The position numbers and the translations under genes were made by a program. From Micrococcales bacterium (GTDB lineage: Bacteria; Actinomycetota; Actinomycetes; Actinomycetales; Cellulomonadaceae): a DNA stretch of 64,000 nucleotides. Under the pieces are notes generated by a model. That model searched no databases, was not told the DNA's origin, and saw nothing but the letters and a program-made list of their open reading frames with translations. Positions 32,624 through 44,513 of the stretch are shown here, piece after piece. The stretch is taken from positions 1-64,000 of the forward strand of contig WRMB01000002.1 of the NCBI GenBank assembly GCA_009777345.1, given 5' to 3'. Positions within the stretch are counted from its first letter, which is position 1; each line of letters begins with the position of its first letter.

Positions 32624-34741
32624 ATGAGCGAGCACGATCTCGACCCGACCAACCCGTTCGCCCGCCCGTCGCCGCTGCCCTACGGGCTGCCCGACTACGC
32701 GACCGTCCGCGAGGAGCACTACCGCCCCGCCCTGCTCGCGGGGATCGCCCAGCACCGGGCCGAGGTGGCTGCCGTCGCCGCTGATCCGGCCCCGCCGACC
32801 TTCGCCAACACGCTGGTCGCCCTGGAACGCTCCGGCCGGCTGCTCGACCGCGTCGCCCGGGCGTTCTACAACCAGCTGTCCGCCGATGCCACGCCTGGTC
32901 TGGAGGCGCTGGAGGAGGAGGTCGCGCCGCTGCTGTCCGAGCTGGACGACGCCGTCCACCTGGACTCGCGGCTGTTCGCGCGGGTCGACGCCCTGCACCG
33001 CCAGGCCGCCGCGGGCGATCTGGACCTGGACGAGCAGGACGCCTGGCTGCTCACCCGGGTCCGCACCGATTTCGTCCTGGCCGGGGTCCACCTGGACGAG
33101 GCGGACAAGGACCGCCTGCGGGCCCTGAACACGCAGATCACCCAGCTTGACGCGGCTTTTGGCCGGACCCTGCTGGCGGCGACCAACGCCGCTGCGGTCA
33201 CCGTGACGGACCCCGCCCGGCTGGTGGGTCTCTCGGACGACGAGACCGCCGCCGCGGCCCAGTCCGCCGCCGAGCACGGCGAGCCGGGCACCTGGCGGCT
33301 GGAGCTGGCGCTGCCCACCGACCAGCCGGTGCTGGCGTCCCTGGCCGACCGGTCGCTGCGGGAACGGATCTACCGGGCCGCGGCGACCCGGGGGCTGGGG
33401 GAGGAGAACAGCGGGGAGCACGACACCCGACCGATCCTGCTGCCGCTGGTCCGGGCCCGGGCCGAACGGGCCCGGCTGCTCGGTTTCGACCACCACGCGG
33501 CGGTGGTGGTCGCCGACGAGACCGCCGGGTCGGCCCAGGCCGTCGCGGACATGCTCGGTCGGCTGACCGGCCCGGCCGTGGCCAACGCCCGCCGGGAGGC
33601 CGAGGCGCTGACCGCCGCGCTGGTCGTCGACCACCCGGGGGCCCGGCTGGAGCCCTGGGACTGGACGTACTACGCGCAGCGGGTGCGGGCCCAGACCCGG
33701 TCCCTGGACGACGCGGCGCTGCGCCCCTACCTGGAGCTGGACCGGGTGCTGCACGACGGCGTCTTCTACGCCGCGCACCGGCTGTACGGGCTGACCTTCA
33801 CCGAACGGCCCGATCTGCCCGGCTACGCCGACGGGGTGCGGGTCTTCGAGGTGCACGACGACCAGGGCGTCGGACGCGGGCTGTTCGTCGCCGACTTTTT
33901 CACCCGCGACGGCAAGCGCGGCGGCGCCTGGATGGACACGCTGGTCGACCAGTCGCACCTGCTCGACCAGCGGTGCGTGGTGGTGAACAACGCCAACGTG
34001 CCCCGTCCGGCGCCGGGCGAAGCGGCGTTGCTGTCCTGGGACTTCGTCATCACGATGTTCCACGAGTTCGGCCATGCGCTGCACGCGCTGCTGTCGGACG
34101 TGCGCTACCCGTCCCGGTCCGGCACCAACGTGCCGCGCGACTTCGTGGAGTACCCGTCCCAGGTCAACGAGATGTGGGCCTGGCACCCCGAGGTGATCGC
34201 GTCCTTCGCCCGGCATCACGCCACCGGCGAGGCCATGCCGTCCGGCTGGGTGGACACGCTGCTGGCCGCCCGGGCCGACGGGCAGGGTTTCGCCACCACC
34301 GAGTACCTGGCCGCCGCCTGGCTGGACCAGGCGTGGCACCGTCTGGCGCCCGAGGAGGTCCCGACCGACCGGGAGCAGGTCGAGGCGTTCGAGGCCGATG
34401 CGCTGGCCCGGGTCGGTGCGGCGCTGGGCCCGGTGCCGCCCCGGTACCGCACGACGTACTTCAACCACATCTTCGGCGGCGGGTACTCCGCCGGGTACTA
34501 CGCGTATGTCTGGTCCGAGGTGCTGGACGCCGACACCGTCGAGTGGTTCACCGAGAACGGCGGTCTGACCAGGCAGAACGGCGACCGGTTCGCAGCCGGG
34601 GTGCTGTCCCTCGGCGGTTCGGTCGACCCGATGGCGGCCTACGAGCGGTTCCGCGGACGCCGGGCCCGGATCGAGCCGCTGCTCGCCCGGCGGCGCCTGG
34701 GGGACAGCCCAGCCGAGCCGACGGTCGAGGCCGACCGGTGA
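32624..34741 (+). CDS. M3 family metallopeptidase (Dcp-like)
   Basis: 705 residues. The zinc-binding motif HEFGHALH lies at about residues 479-486, with the third ligand in the following YPSQVNEMW region. NHIFGGGYSAGYYAYVWSEVLDAD near the C-terminus is the substrate-site signature of the thimet-oligopeptidase/Dcp group. It releases dipeptides from peptide C-termini in the cytoplasm. The stop overlaps the GTG of the M20 peptidase (GTGA), so the two peptidases are coupled. Confidence 0.93.
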   Translation: MSEHDLDPTNPFARPSPLPYGLPDYATVREEHYRPALLAGIAQHRAEVAAVAADPAPPTFANTLVALERSGRLLDRVARAFYNQLSADATPGLEALEEEVAPLLSELDDAVHLDSRLFARVDALHRQAAAGDLDLDEQDAWLLTRVRTDFVLAGVHLDEADKDRLRALNTQITQLDAAFGRTLLAATNAAAVTVTDPARLVGLSDDETAAAAQSAAEHGEPGTWRLELALPTDQPVLASLADRSLRERIYRAAATRGLGEENSGEHDTRPILLPLVRARAERARLLGFDHHAAVVVADETAGSAQAVADMLGRLTGPAVANARREAEALTAALVVDHPGARLEPWDWTYYAQRVRAQTRSLDDAALRPYLELDRVLHDGVFYAAHRLYGLTFTERPDLPGYADGVRVFEVHDDQGVGRGLFVADFFTRDGKRGGAWMDTLVDQSHLLDQRCVVVNNANVPRPAPGEAALLSWDFVITMFHEFGHALHALLSDVRYPSRSGTNVPRDFVEYPSQVNEMWAWHPEVIASFARHHATGEAMPSGWVDTLLAARADGQGFATTEYLAAAWLDQAWHRLAPEEVPTDREQVEAFEADALARVGAALGPVPPRYRTTYFNHIFGGGYSAGYYAYVWSEVLDADTVEWFTENGGLTRQNGDRFAAGVLSLGGSVDPMAAYERFRGRRARIEPLLARRRLGDSPAEPTVEADR

Positions 34742-36081
34742 CCGAGCGGCGCGGTCCAGGCCCGGTGACGGCGGCCGACGAGGTCGTGCCCATGACGCAG
34801 GAGCTCGTCCGGTTCGACACGTCGAACTACGGCGACGACTCCGGGCCGGGGGAGCGGGCCGCGGCCGAGTACGTCGTGGGCCTGCTCCAGGACGTCGGGT
34901 TCGACCTGGAGGTGTTCGAGTCCCGGCCGGGCCGCACCTCGGTGGTGACCCGCTGGGAGGGCCGCGACCCGGACCGTCCGGCGCTGGTGCTGCACGGCCA
35001 CCTGGACGTCGTACCCGCTGTGCGGCACGGAGGGGCCGACGACTGGCAGGTGGACCCGTTCGCCGGCGAGCTGCACGACGGCCTGGTGTGGGGCCGCGGC
35101 GCGGTGGACATGAAGGACATGGACGCCATGATCCTGTCCGTCGTGCGCCAGCGGGTGCGCGAGGGTCGCCCGCCCGCCAGAGACGTGGTGCTGGCTATGT
35201 TCGCCGACGAGGAGTCCGGCGGGGTGCTGGGGTCGCACTGGGCCGTCGAGCACCGTCCTGAGCTGTTCGCCGGGGCCACCGAGGCGATCAGCGAGGTCGG
35301 TGGCTACTCGGTGGAGGTCGGCGGGCGGCGCGCCTACCTGCTGCAGACCGCGGAGAAGGGCCTGGCCTGGCTGCGTCTGGTCGCCGAGGGCCGCGCCGGG
35401 CACGGCTCGGCGGTGAACCCCGACAACCCGGTGACCGAGCTGGCCGCGGCCGTCGCCCGGATCGGGGCGCACCGCTGGCCGCTGCACCTGGTACCCGCCG
35501 CCCAGCGGCTCCTAGAAGGCGTGGCCGACCTGGCTGGGCTGCGCTACGACCCGGACGACGAGACCGCGGTGGCCGCGCTGGTCGACGCGCTCGGCCCGGC
35601 CGCGCGGTTCGTCGGTGCGACGGTGCGGCAGACCACCACGCCGACGACGCTGACCGCCGGGTACAAGGTCAACGTCGTGCCTGGTCAGGCCCAGGCCGGG
35701 GTCGACGCCCGGTTCCTGCCGGGCACCGAGGACGAGCTCATGGCGCAGATCGCTGCGCTGGCCGGACCGGGAGTCCGCGTCGAGGTCCAGCACCGCGACG
35801 CGGCCCTGGAGGCCCCGGTGGACGCCCCGCTGGTCGCGGCGATGACGGCGGCGGTCACCGCCGAGGACCCCGGCGCCGTCGTGCTGCCCTACCTGCTGTC
35901 GGCCGGGACGGACAACAAGGCGCTGAGCCGGCTCGGCATCGCCGGGTACGGTTTCGCGCCCCTGCGGCTGCCCGCCGACCTGGACTTCCCGGCGATGTTC
36001 CACGGGGTGGACGAGCGGGTCCCGACCGATGCCCTGGTGTTCGGCACCCGGGTGCTGGACCGGCTGCTCGACACGGTGTGA
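34738..36081 (+). CDS. M20 family metallopeptidase
   Basis: 447 residues. Metal ligands appear in LVLHGHLDVVPA (His, Asp), GAVDMKD (bridging Asp), FADEESGG (catalytic Glu and ligand Glu) and FHGVDERV near the end; the dimerisation lid (about 190-330) includes AEGRAGHGSAVNP. Family enzymes hydrolyse dipeptides or acylated amino acids. Start GTG overlaps the M3 peptidase stop, suggesting a joint peptide-degradation unit. Confidence 0.93.
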   Translation: MTERRGPGPVTAADEVVPMTQELVRFDTSNYGDDSGPGERAAAEYVVGLLQDVGFDLEVFESRPGRTSVVTRWEGRDPDRPALVLHGHLDVVPAVRHGGADDWQVDPFAGELHDGLVWGRGAVDMKDMDAMILSVVRQRVREGRPPARDVVLAMFADEESGGVLGSHWAVEHRPELFAGATEAISEVGGYSVEVGGRRAYLLQTAEKGLAWLRLVAEGRAGHGSAVNPDNPVTELAAAVARIGAHRWPLHLVPAAQRLLEGVADLAGLRYDPDDETAVAALVDALGPAARFVGATVRQTTTPTTLTAGYKVNVVPGQAQAGVDARFLPGTEDELMAQIAALAGPGVRVEVQHRDAALEAPVDAPLVAAMTAAVTAEDPGAVVLPYLLSAGTDNKALSRLGIAGYGFAPLRLPADLDFPAMFHGVDERVPTDALVFGTRVLDRLLDTV

Positions 36082-36344
36082 ACCGGGCGCGCGGGTCACG
36101 GTCGCGCGGGCCTGGACGATCCGGTGCGACAGTGCCTCACGGCGACCGTCGACGTGCAGCGGTGCCGCCGTCAGCAGTGGCCGCCGGTGGCGCCATGCTG
36201 CCTCCTCGGTCCGGTCGTTCCGTCACCCGATCGGATGGACATGTACTCCCCACCCGCGATCAGTTCGGTCGAACGAGCGAGCTTGTCCGCTTCTCTCGGC
36301 GATCAGGTGTGCCATTGTGCCCCGTCCACCGCTACGGTCTGATC

Positions 36345-36683
36345 ATGACCGTCGACCCGCGCGCCGCCCTCGATCGCCTCATCGCCGCCCTGGAGGCCCA
36401 CTACACGGCCGTCGTGGCTCGCACAGACCCGGACGACCCCAGCGTCGACGACGCCTATGACGTGCTCGCCGACGCCTTCGAGGTCTACGACGACGCGCTA
36501 GGCACCGTGCACGGCGAAGCGACCCCGTTCTACCTCGGTGAGGAGGACGACTCCGACGACGACGACGTGGACGAGGACGACCTCGACGACGGTCTTGACG
36601 ACGACGGCCTGGACCTCGACGACGACGAGGACGACGTGGACGACGACGAGGACGACGAGGACGAGGACGACGACGAGGACTGA
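36345..36683 (+). CDS. Small protein with extremely acidic tail
   Basis: 112 residues. Residues 1-65 form helices (AALDRLIAALEAHYTAVVA, VDDAYDVLADAFEVYDDAL); the last 47 or so residues are almost wholly Asp and Glu with a few Leu, Gly and Val. TACGGT at 36,333-36,338 stands 6 bases before the ATG, a leaderless layout. Similar proteins occur in related actinobacteria without firm function. Low-complexity acidic tails often mimic DNA or bind basic proteins. The 263 bases upstream hold nothing I can name. Confidence 0.7.
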   Translation: MTVDPRAALDRLIAALEAHYTAVVARTDPDDPSVDDAYDVLADAFEVYDDALGTVHGEATPFYLGEEDDSDDDDVDEDDLDDGLDDDGLDLDDDEDDVDDDEDDEDEDDDED

Positions 36684-36742
36684 CCCGCGGGTCGAGCTGA
36701 GGCGGCGCTGAGCGACCGGTCCGCTCCCGTGCCGTGGCGGGC

Positions 36743-36748
36743 TAAAGT
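36743..36748 (+). promoter_or_regulatory. Leaderless-type -10 box of uppP
   Basis: TAAAGT lies 8 bases before ATG 36757 and no Shine-Dalgarno intervenes. Confidence 0.4.
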
Positions 36749-36756
36749 TGCCCTTC

Positions 36757-37749
36757 ATGAGCAACGGCATGGGCCTCCTGGAGGCCGCTTTCATGGGCTT
36801 GGTCCAGGGCTTGACCGAGTTCCTGCCGATCTCGTCGTCGGCGCACATCCGGATCCTCGGCGACCTCACCAATGAGGGCGAGCCGGGTGCCGCGTTCACG
36901 GCGATGATCCAGATCGGCACCGAGCTGGCGGTGCTGCTGTACTTCCGCCACGACATCGCCCGGATCGTCGTCGCCTGGGTGCGGGCGCTGGCCGGGGCCC
37001 AGGGGCGGGGCTGGCGGGCTCGCGTCGGGCTGGGCGGGACCGCCGTGACCGCCGATCTGGTGGACACCGCGCCGACCCGTCCCCCCACCGCCAGCCGGAG
37101 CGGTGGTGCCAGCCACGACGCGCTGATGGGCTGGTTCATCATCGTCGGGTCGATCCCGATCGTCGTGCTCGGCCTGCTCTTCAAGGACACCATCGAGTCC
37201 ACGCTGCGCAACCTGTGGCTCACCGTGGCGATGCTGACCGTCTTCGCCCTGCTGCTCGGCTGGGCGGACAGGATCGCCCAGCAGCGCCGCGCCCTGGCAG
37301 ACCTCACCGTCCGGCATGCTCTGCTCTTCGGCCTGTGGCAGGCGTTGGCGCTGATCCCGGGCGTGTCACGCTCGGGGGGCACGATCACCGGCGGGCTGTT
37401 CATGGGCTATACCCGCGAGGCCGCCGCCCGGTACTCGTTCCTGCTGGCCATGCCCGCGGTGTTCGGTGCGGGGCTGCTCCAGCTGGTCAGCTCGCTGGGC
37501 GAGTTCGGCCAGTGCAGCACGACCGAGGGCGTCGCGACCTACAACCCTTCGGTCGCCGCGACCCTGGTGGCGACGGTGGTCGCCTTCGTCGTCGGGTACG
37601 TCGTCATCATCGGGTTCCTCAAGATCGTCTCGACCTACTCGTACAAGCCGTTCGTCTACTACCGGCTGGCCCTGGCGGCCGTGGTCGCGCTGCTGCTGCT
37701 TACCGGGGTGCTGCATCCCACCCCGGAAGTGACCCAGTGCACCGGCTGA
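36757..37749 (+). CDS. uppP: Undecaprenyl-diphosphate phosphatase
   Basis: 330 residues. Signature motifs QGLTEFLPISSSAH and PGVSRSGGTITGGL sit in a polytopic membrane protein of about eight helices. It recycles undecaprenyl pyrophosphate, the lipid carrier for cell-wall synthesis. An inserted loop of about 45 residues (about 88-130; QGRGWRARVGLGGTA) makes it longer than E. coli BacA, as in other actinobacteria. A 50-base palindrome follows the stop. Confidence 0.95.
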   Translation: MSNGMGLLEAAFMGLVQGLTEFLPISSSAHIRILGDLTNEGEPGAAFTAMIQIGTELAVLLYFRHDIARIVVAWVRALAGAQGRGWRARVGLGGTAVTADLVDTAPTRPPTASRSGGASHDALMGWFIIVGSIPIVVLGLLFKDTIESTLRNLWLTVAMLTVFALLLGWADRIAQQRRALADLTVRHALLFGLWQALALIPGVSRSGGTITGGLFMGYTREAAARYSFLLAMPAVFGAGLLQLVSSLGEFGQCSTTEGVATYNPSVAATLVATVVAFVVGYVVIIGFLKIVSTYSYKPFVYYRLALAAVVALLLLTGVLHPTPEVTQCTG

Positions 37750-37773
37750 GCCCCCGCGCCGATCCCAGTGCAT

Positions 37774-37823
37774 GGGTTCCACGCCGATCCACCGTTTCGA
37801 AACGGTGGATCGGCGTGGGACCC
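37774..37823. terminator. 50-base near-perfect palindrome between uppP and mshC
   Basis: Arms 37,774-37,798 and 37,799-37,823 match at 24 of 25 positions with no spacer (centre GTTTCGAAAC). The single mismatch would be a G-U pair in RNA. Position suggests an intrinsic terminator of uppP without a U-run; a protein-binding site is the alternative. Confidence 0.65.
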
Positions 37824-37893
37824 ACGACCTGAGACATCCTTATCGGTCTGCTGTTGGGACGGGCGTTGCTGAGACGTCCGGTCGGGCCCGGGA

Positions 37894-37899
37894 TAGTCT
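37894..37899 (+). promoter_or_regulatory. Leaderless-type -10 box of mshC
   Basis: TAGTCT lies 6 bases before GTG 37906, with no ribosome site between. Confidence 0.4.
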
Positions 37900-37905
37900 G
37901 CTTCG

Positions 37906-39150
37906 GTGATTGCCTGGTCTGCCCCGTCGGTGCCCGTGCTGCCTGGTCCCGCAGACCGTGCTGTGGTGCGGCTGCGCGATGCTTCCGGGCTGCTCAAGGA
38001 GTCGGCTGAGGGGCCGTCGGCGACGCTGTACGTGTGCGGGATCACCCCGTACGACTCCACCCACCTCGGCCACGCCGCGACCTACCTGGCGTTCGACGTG
38101 CTGCGCCGCGCCTGGCTGGACGCTGGTCTGCAGGTGCAGCACGCGTCGAACGTCACCGATGTCGACGACCCGCTGCTCGACCGTGCGACGGCCACCGGGG
38201 TGGACTGGCGCGACCTGGCCGCCGACCAGACCGCCAGGTTCTTCCAGGACATGACGGCGCTGCAGGTGCTGCCGCCGGACACCTACCTGGCCGTCAGCGA
38301 GACGGTGCCGCAGGTCGCCGAGGTGGTCGCCGCGCTGCTCGCAGCAGGCGCCGCCTACCAGGTGCCTGCCGACGATATCGCCGGACCCGGTGACGTCTAC
38401 GCCGACCTGTCGCTGGACCCCGCGTTCGGCTCTGTGTTCTGTTCTGCCGCGGGCCTGGACGACGCCACGATGCGTGCCCTGTTCGCCGAGCGCGGCGGCG
38501 ACCCGGACCGCCCGGGCAAACGTCACCCGCTGGACCCGCTGCTGTGGCGGGCCGAACGTCCCGGCGAACCCGCCTGGGACGCCGCCGCGCTGGGCCGGGG
38601 CCGCCCCGGCTGGCACGTCGAGTGCGCCGTCATCGCCGCCGCCGGTCTGGGCCCGGTCGTCGACGTCCAGGGCGGCGGTCGCGACCTGGTCTTCCCGCAC
38701 CACGAGATGAGCACGTCCCACGCCCGGCTGCTCGGCACCACGGTCCGGGTGCAGGCCCATGCGGGCCTGGTCGCCTACGCCGGGCACAAGATGAGCAAGT
38801 CCCGGGGCAACCTGGTGTTCGTCCGCACCCTGCTGGCCGACGGTGCCGACCCGGCCGCCCTCCGCCTCGCCCTGCACGCCCACCACTACCGCGCCGACTG
38901 GGAGTGGACCGACGACCAGCTGGTCGCCGCGCACCAGCGCCTGGCCCGCTGGCGCGCCGCCGTGGCTCGTCCCTCGGCCGCCCCGGCCGAACCACTGCTG
39001 GCCACCGTCCGCGCCGCCCTGGCCGACGACCTGGACACCCCCGCAGCCCTGGCCGCCATCGACGCCTGGACCCAGGCCGACGGCACCGACCAGACCGCCC
39101 CAGGGCTGGTCCGCACCCTCACCGACGCCCTGATGGGCATCGAGCTGTAG
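37906..39150 (+). CDS. mshC: Mycothiol ligase (cysteine:GlcN-Ins ligase)
   Basis: 414 residues. It resembles cysteinyl-tRNA synthetase but lacks the tRNA-binding C-terminal domain: CGITPYDSTHLGHAATYLAFD (HIGH-type motif and Cys zinc ligand), WHVECAVIA, FPHHEMSTSHA and HKMSKSRGN. It joins cysteine to GlcN-Ins with ATP in mycothiol synthesis, the main thiol of actinobacteria. Placement next to a PAC2 gene is conserved in mycobacteria. GTG start by the TAGTCT box just upstream. Confidence 0.95.
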   Translation: MIAWSAPSVPVLPGPADRAVVRLRDASGLLKESAEGPSATLYVCGITPYDSTHLGHAATYLAFDVLRRAWLDAGLQVQHASNVTDVDDPLLDRATATGVDWRDLAADQTARFFQDMTALQVLPPDTYLAVSETVPQVAEVVAALLAAGAAYQVPADDIAGPGDVYADLSLDPAFGSVFCSAAGLDDATMRALFAERGGDPDRPGKRHPLDPLLWRAERPGEPAWDAAALGRGRPGWHVECAVIAAAGLGPVVDVQGGGRDLVFPHHEMSTSHARLLGTTVRVQAHAGLVAYAGHKMSKSRGNLVFVRTLLADGADPAALRLALHAHHYRADWEWTDDQLVAAHQRLARWRAAVARPSAAPAEPLLATVRAALADDLDTPAALAAIDAWTQADGTDQTAPGLVRTLTDALMGIEL

Positions 39151-39290
39151 GACGCATGCGATACCGTTTCAACGGGTCGCAGAAGACGCTTTCCGCCTGG
39201 TCGTCAGGGCGGCCGTCTCGAGAAGAGAGAAGACACCCTTGCGTGCAGCGAGGGTCATGGGGATGCGTACCGTCTCGGTCGTGCAGCCGC

Positions 39291-40133
39291 TCAGCCCTGG
39301 TCGCGGCGGCGCAGGTAGCGTTCGAACTCCTGGGCGATGGCCTCGCCGGTGGCCTCCGGCAGGTCGGCGGTGTCCTTGGCCTCTTCCAGGTGGCGCACGT
39401 ACTCGCCGATCTCGGCGTCGTCGGAGGCCAGCTCGTCGACGCCCTGCTGCCAGGCCTGGGCGTCCTCGGCGAGGTCGCCGACCTCCAGGGACTGGCCGAG
39501 CAGCTTCTCCACCCCGCCGAGCAGGGCCAGGGTCGCCTTCGGTGACGGCGGGTGGGCGACGTAGTGGGGCACCGCCGCCCACAGCGCGACCGTCGCCAGG
39601 CCGCGGCGCCGGGCTTCCGCGGCGAGCACCCCGACGATCCCGACCGGGCCCTCGTAGGTGCTCGGCTCCAGGTCCAGCAGGGCGCGTACCTTGGCGTCCT
39701 CGCTGCTCATCGTCACCGGGATAGGGCGGGTGTGCGGCACGTCGGCCAGCAGCGCGCCCACCGTGACCACGGTGTGCACCCGCTGCTCGACGGCCCGGTC
39801 GAGCAGGTCGGCGCAGAACCGGCGCCAGCGCAGCGACGGCTCGTAGCCCTGCGCCAGGACCACCCGGCGACGACCGACCTTGGTCACGGACAGCGTGGTC
39901 GTGGGCCAGACCAGCTCGCGGTGGCCGTCCTCGTCGGCTTCGATGGTCGGGCGGTTCACCTGGAAGTCGTGGTACTCCTCGGGGTCCAGCGCGGCGACGC
40001 GCCGGGCGGACCACACCTCGTGCAGGTGCTCCAGGGCGTCGCTGGCCGCACTGCCGGCGTCGTTCCAGCCTTCGAAGGCTGCGAGCATCACGGTCTGGTC
40101 CCCGGGCAGTGCCCCCGATCGTCGTGCGCTCAC
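39291..40133 (-). CDS. PAC2 family protein
   Basis: 280 residues. MLAAFEGWNDAGSAASDALEHL is the PAC2 opening, followed by an alternating alpha/beta fold (VVTVGALLADVPHTRPIPV, GPVGIVGVLAAEARRRGL) and a helical C-terminus. The eukaryotic namesake is a proteasome assembly chaperone; the actinobacterial protein has no proven function. The proteasomal ATPase Mpa is encoded 2.3 kb away, an arrangement shared with mycobacteria. It converges on mshC. Confidence 0.9.
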   Translation of the reverse strand: MSARRSGALPGDQTVMLAAFEGWNDAGSAASDALEHLHEVWSARRVAALDPEEYHDFQVNRPTIEADEDGHRELVWPTTTLSVTKVGRRRVVLAQGYEPSLRWRRFCADLLDRAVEQRVHTVVTVGALLADVPHTRPIPVTMSSEDAKVRALLDLEPSTYEGPVGIVGVLAAEARRRGLATVALWAAVPHYVAHPPSPKATLALLGGVEKLLGQSLEVGDLAEDAQAWQQGVDELASDDAEIGEYVRHLEEAKDTADLPEATGEAIAQEFERYLRRRDQG

Positions 40134-40208
40134 TCATCCAGCCTACGCAACCGCGGCAGGTCTTGGCGGTCAGGACGGGCCCGGACCCTGGTGTCGCGGG
40201 CGCGACAC

Positions 40209-40214
40209 TACGCT
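40209..40214 (+). promoter_or_regulatory. Leaderless-type -10 box of the site-2 protease gene
   Basis: TACGCT lies 6 bases before GTG 40221; no ribosome site is visible. Confidence 0.4.
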
Positions 40215-40220
40215 GGTCGG

Positions 40221-42361
<2,141 letters not shown>

Positions 42362-42453
42362 CCGAACGGGTGTTGACACTCCCGGCTACCCTCGATGTGT
42401 CCGACCCCACTGTCCTCAGTCTTGCGGTACCAACAGGAAGTCGGAGGGCCATC

Positions 42454-44070
42454 ATGACCGACCCGACGTACCAGCACCGCGAGCTGGCGTTGCTCGCAGC
42501 CAAGAACGAACGGCTGACCGCGGCGCTGGTCGCGGCCCGGGAGCAGATCGTCGAGCTCAAGCGTCAGGTGGACGACCTGGCCAAGCCCCCGGGGACGTAC
42601 GCGACCTTCGTCGCCGCCCACGACGACGGCACCGTCGACGTGGTGGCCGCGGGCCGCAAGATGCACGTCGCGGTGACTCCGACCCTGGACGTCGCCGACC
42701 TGCTGCCCGGTCAGGAGGTCATGCTCAACGAGGCGCTGACCGTGGTCCGGGTGGCCGGGTACGAGCAGGTCGGCGAGCTGGTCACCGTCTCCGAGCTGCT
42801 CGGCGACGACCGGGCGCTGGTCGTCGGCCGCGGCGACGAGGAACGGGTCGTGCGTTTCGCCGGGCAGGTCGCCGACGCCGGGGTGCGGGTCGGCGACACG
42901 TTGACCATCGACTCGCGCTCCGGGTTCGTCTTCGAGGTGATCCCCAAGGCCGAGGTCCAGGACCTGGTCCTGGAAGAGGTCCCCGATATCGGTTATGACG
43001 ATATCGGTGGTCTGGGCCCGCAGATCGGCGCGATCCGTGACGCCGTCGAGCTGCCGTTCGCCCACCCCGAGCTGTTCGCCGAGCACGGGCTGAAAGCCCC
43101 CAAGGGCATCTTGCTGTACGGCCCGCCGGGTTGCGGCAAGACGCTCATCGCCAAGGCCGTGGCCCATTCCCTGGCCGCCGCGGCGCGGGCCAAGAGCGGG
43201 GACGAGGCCGACGAACGGGCCTTCTTCCTCAACGTCAAAGGCCCCGAGCTGCTGAACAAGTACGTGGGGGAGACCGAGCGGCATATCCGGCTGATCTTCG
43301 CCCGGGCGCGGGAGAAGGCCTCCGAAGGGCACCCCGTCGTGGTGTTCTTCGACGAGATGGAGTCGCTGTTCCGCACCCGCGGCACCGGGGTGTCGTCGGA
43401 CGTGGAGACGACGATCGTCCCGCAGCTGCTCAGCGAGATCGACGGGGTGGAACGGCTGGAGAACGTCATCGTCATCGGCGCGTCCAACCGGGAGGACATG
43501 ATCGACCCGGCGATCCTGCGCCCCGGTCGGCTGGACGTGAAGATCAAGATCGAACGCCCCGACGCCGAGGGCGCCCGGGAGATCTTCGCCAAGTACCTCA
43601 CCACCGACCTGCCGATCCACGCCGACGACATCGCCGAGCACGGTGGCGACAAGACCGCCACGGTCGAGGCGATGATCACCCGCGCCGTGGAGCGCATGTA
43701 CGCCGAGTCAGAGGAGAACCGGTTCCTGGAGGTCACCTACGCCTCGGGCGACAAGGAGATCCTGTACTTCAAGGACTTCAACTCCGGCGCGATGATCCAG
43801 AACATCGTGGACCGGGCCAAGAAGTCCGCGATCAAAGAGCTCCTGGACACCGGGCAGCGCGGGATCCGCGTCGAGCACGTCGTCAACGCCTGCGTCGAGG
43901 AGTTCCGCGAGAACGAGGACCTGCCCAACACCACCAACCCCGACGACTGGGCCCGCATCTCCGGCAAGAAGGGCGAACGCATCGTCTTCGTCCGCACCGT
44001 CGTCGCCGGCAAGAGCGGCGCGTCGTCCCGCCGCATCGAGAACGTCACCAGCACCGGCCAGTACCTGTAG
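42454..44070 (+). CDS. mpa: Proteasomal ATPase Mpa/ARC (AAA)
   Basis: 538 residues. An N-terminal coiled coil (about 10-45, binds Pup in known homologues) is followed by tandem OB domains and an AAA module with Walker A GPPGCGKT (about 223-230), Walker [10 protein letters not shown] and the [18 protein letters not shown] second-region signature. The last residues are GQYL, the C-terminal motif that docks into and opens the 20S proteasome in mycobacteria. The motif implies a proteasome partner, but no dop, pup, prcBA or pafA gene follows; a toxin-antitoxin module does. Confidence 0.95.
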   Translation: MTDPTYQHRELALLAAKNERLTAALVAAREQIVELKRQVDDLAKPPGTYATFVAAHDDGTVDVVAAGRKMHVAVTPTLDVADLLPGQEVMLNEALTVVRVAGYEQVGELVTVSELLGDDRALVVGRGDEERVVRFAGQVADAGVRVGDTLTIDSRSGFVFEVIPKAEVQDLVLEEVPDIGYDDIGGLGPQIGAIRDAVELPFAHPELFAEHGLKAPKGILLYGPPGCGKTLIAKAVAHSLAAAARAKSGDEADERAFFLNVKGPELLNKYVGETERHIRLIFARAREKASEGHPVVVFFDEMESLFRTRGTGVSSDVETTIVPQLLSEIDGVERLENVIVIGASNREDMIDPAILRPGRLDVKIKIERPDAEGAREIFAKYLTTDLPIHADDIAEHGGDKTATVEAMITRAVERMYAESEENRFLEVTYASGDKEILYFKDFNSGAMIQNIVDRAKKSAIKELLDTGQRGIRVEHVVNACVEEFRENEDLPNTTNPDDWARISGKKGERIVFVRTVVAGKSGASSRRIENVTSTGQYL

Positions 44071-44084
44071 CCTCGCCGCAGGTT

Positions 44085-44513
44085 TCAACGGGACGCGACC
44101 GCGGGTCGGTCGGGGTCGTCGGTGACGGGGTCGTGGACTGCGAAGGCGAGTGCGGTGGCGGCGCGGGCGTACTGACGGTCGTGGGTCACGATGACCGGGG
44201 TGTCGCTGCGGATCCGTAGTGCGGCAGCCAGGTGCACCGCGTCCGCTCCGGAGATGACGCCGGGCACGGCGATGGCTTCGTGCATGAGTCTGGGGTCGAC
44301 CTCTTGGATGTGGAAGTCGCGCAGATAGTCGTCGAGGATCGAGGCGTCACCGCCGTGGTTGGTGACCAGGTGCCGGGCTTCGACCTCCATGAAGCGTGAG
44401 GCGACCAGCGTGTCGCCGCGCGCCAGCAGCTGGTCGTACCAGTCGCTGGCGGCGGGGGAGCGACGGGTGGCCACGCTGATGAGGATGTTGGTGTCGATGT
44501 GCCACAGGGTCAC
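44085..44513 (-). CDS. PIN-domain toxin (VapC family)
   Basis: 142 residues. The PIN acidic tetrad is visible: HIDTNILI (Asp), FMEVEARHL (Glu), SGADAVHLAAAL (Asp) and VTHDRQ (Asp). VapC toxins cut tRNA or rRNA when freed from the antitoxin. It overlaps the upstream antitoxin by four bases. The gene converges on mpa with 14 bases between stops. Confidence 0.88.
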   Translation of the reverse strand: MTLWHIDTNILISVATRRSPAASDWYDQLLARGDTLVASRFMEVEARHLVTNHGGDASILDDYLRDFHIQEVDPRLMHEAIAVPGVISGADAVHLAAALRIRSDTPVIVTHDRQYARAATALAFAVHDPVTDDPDRPAVASR

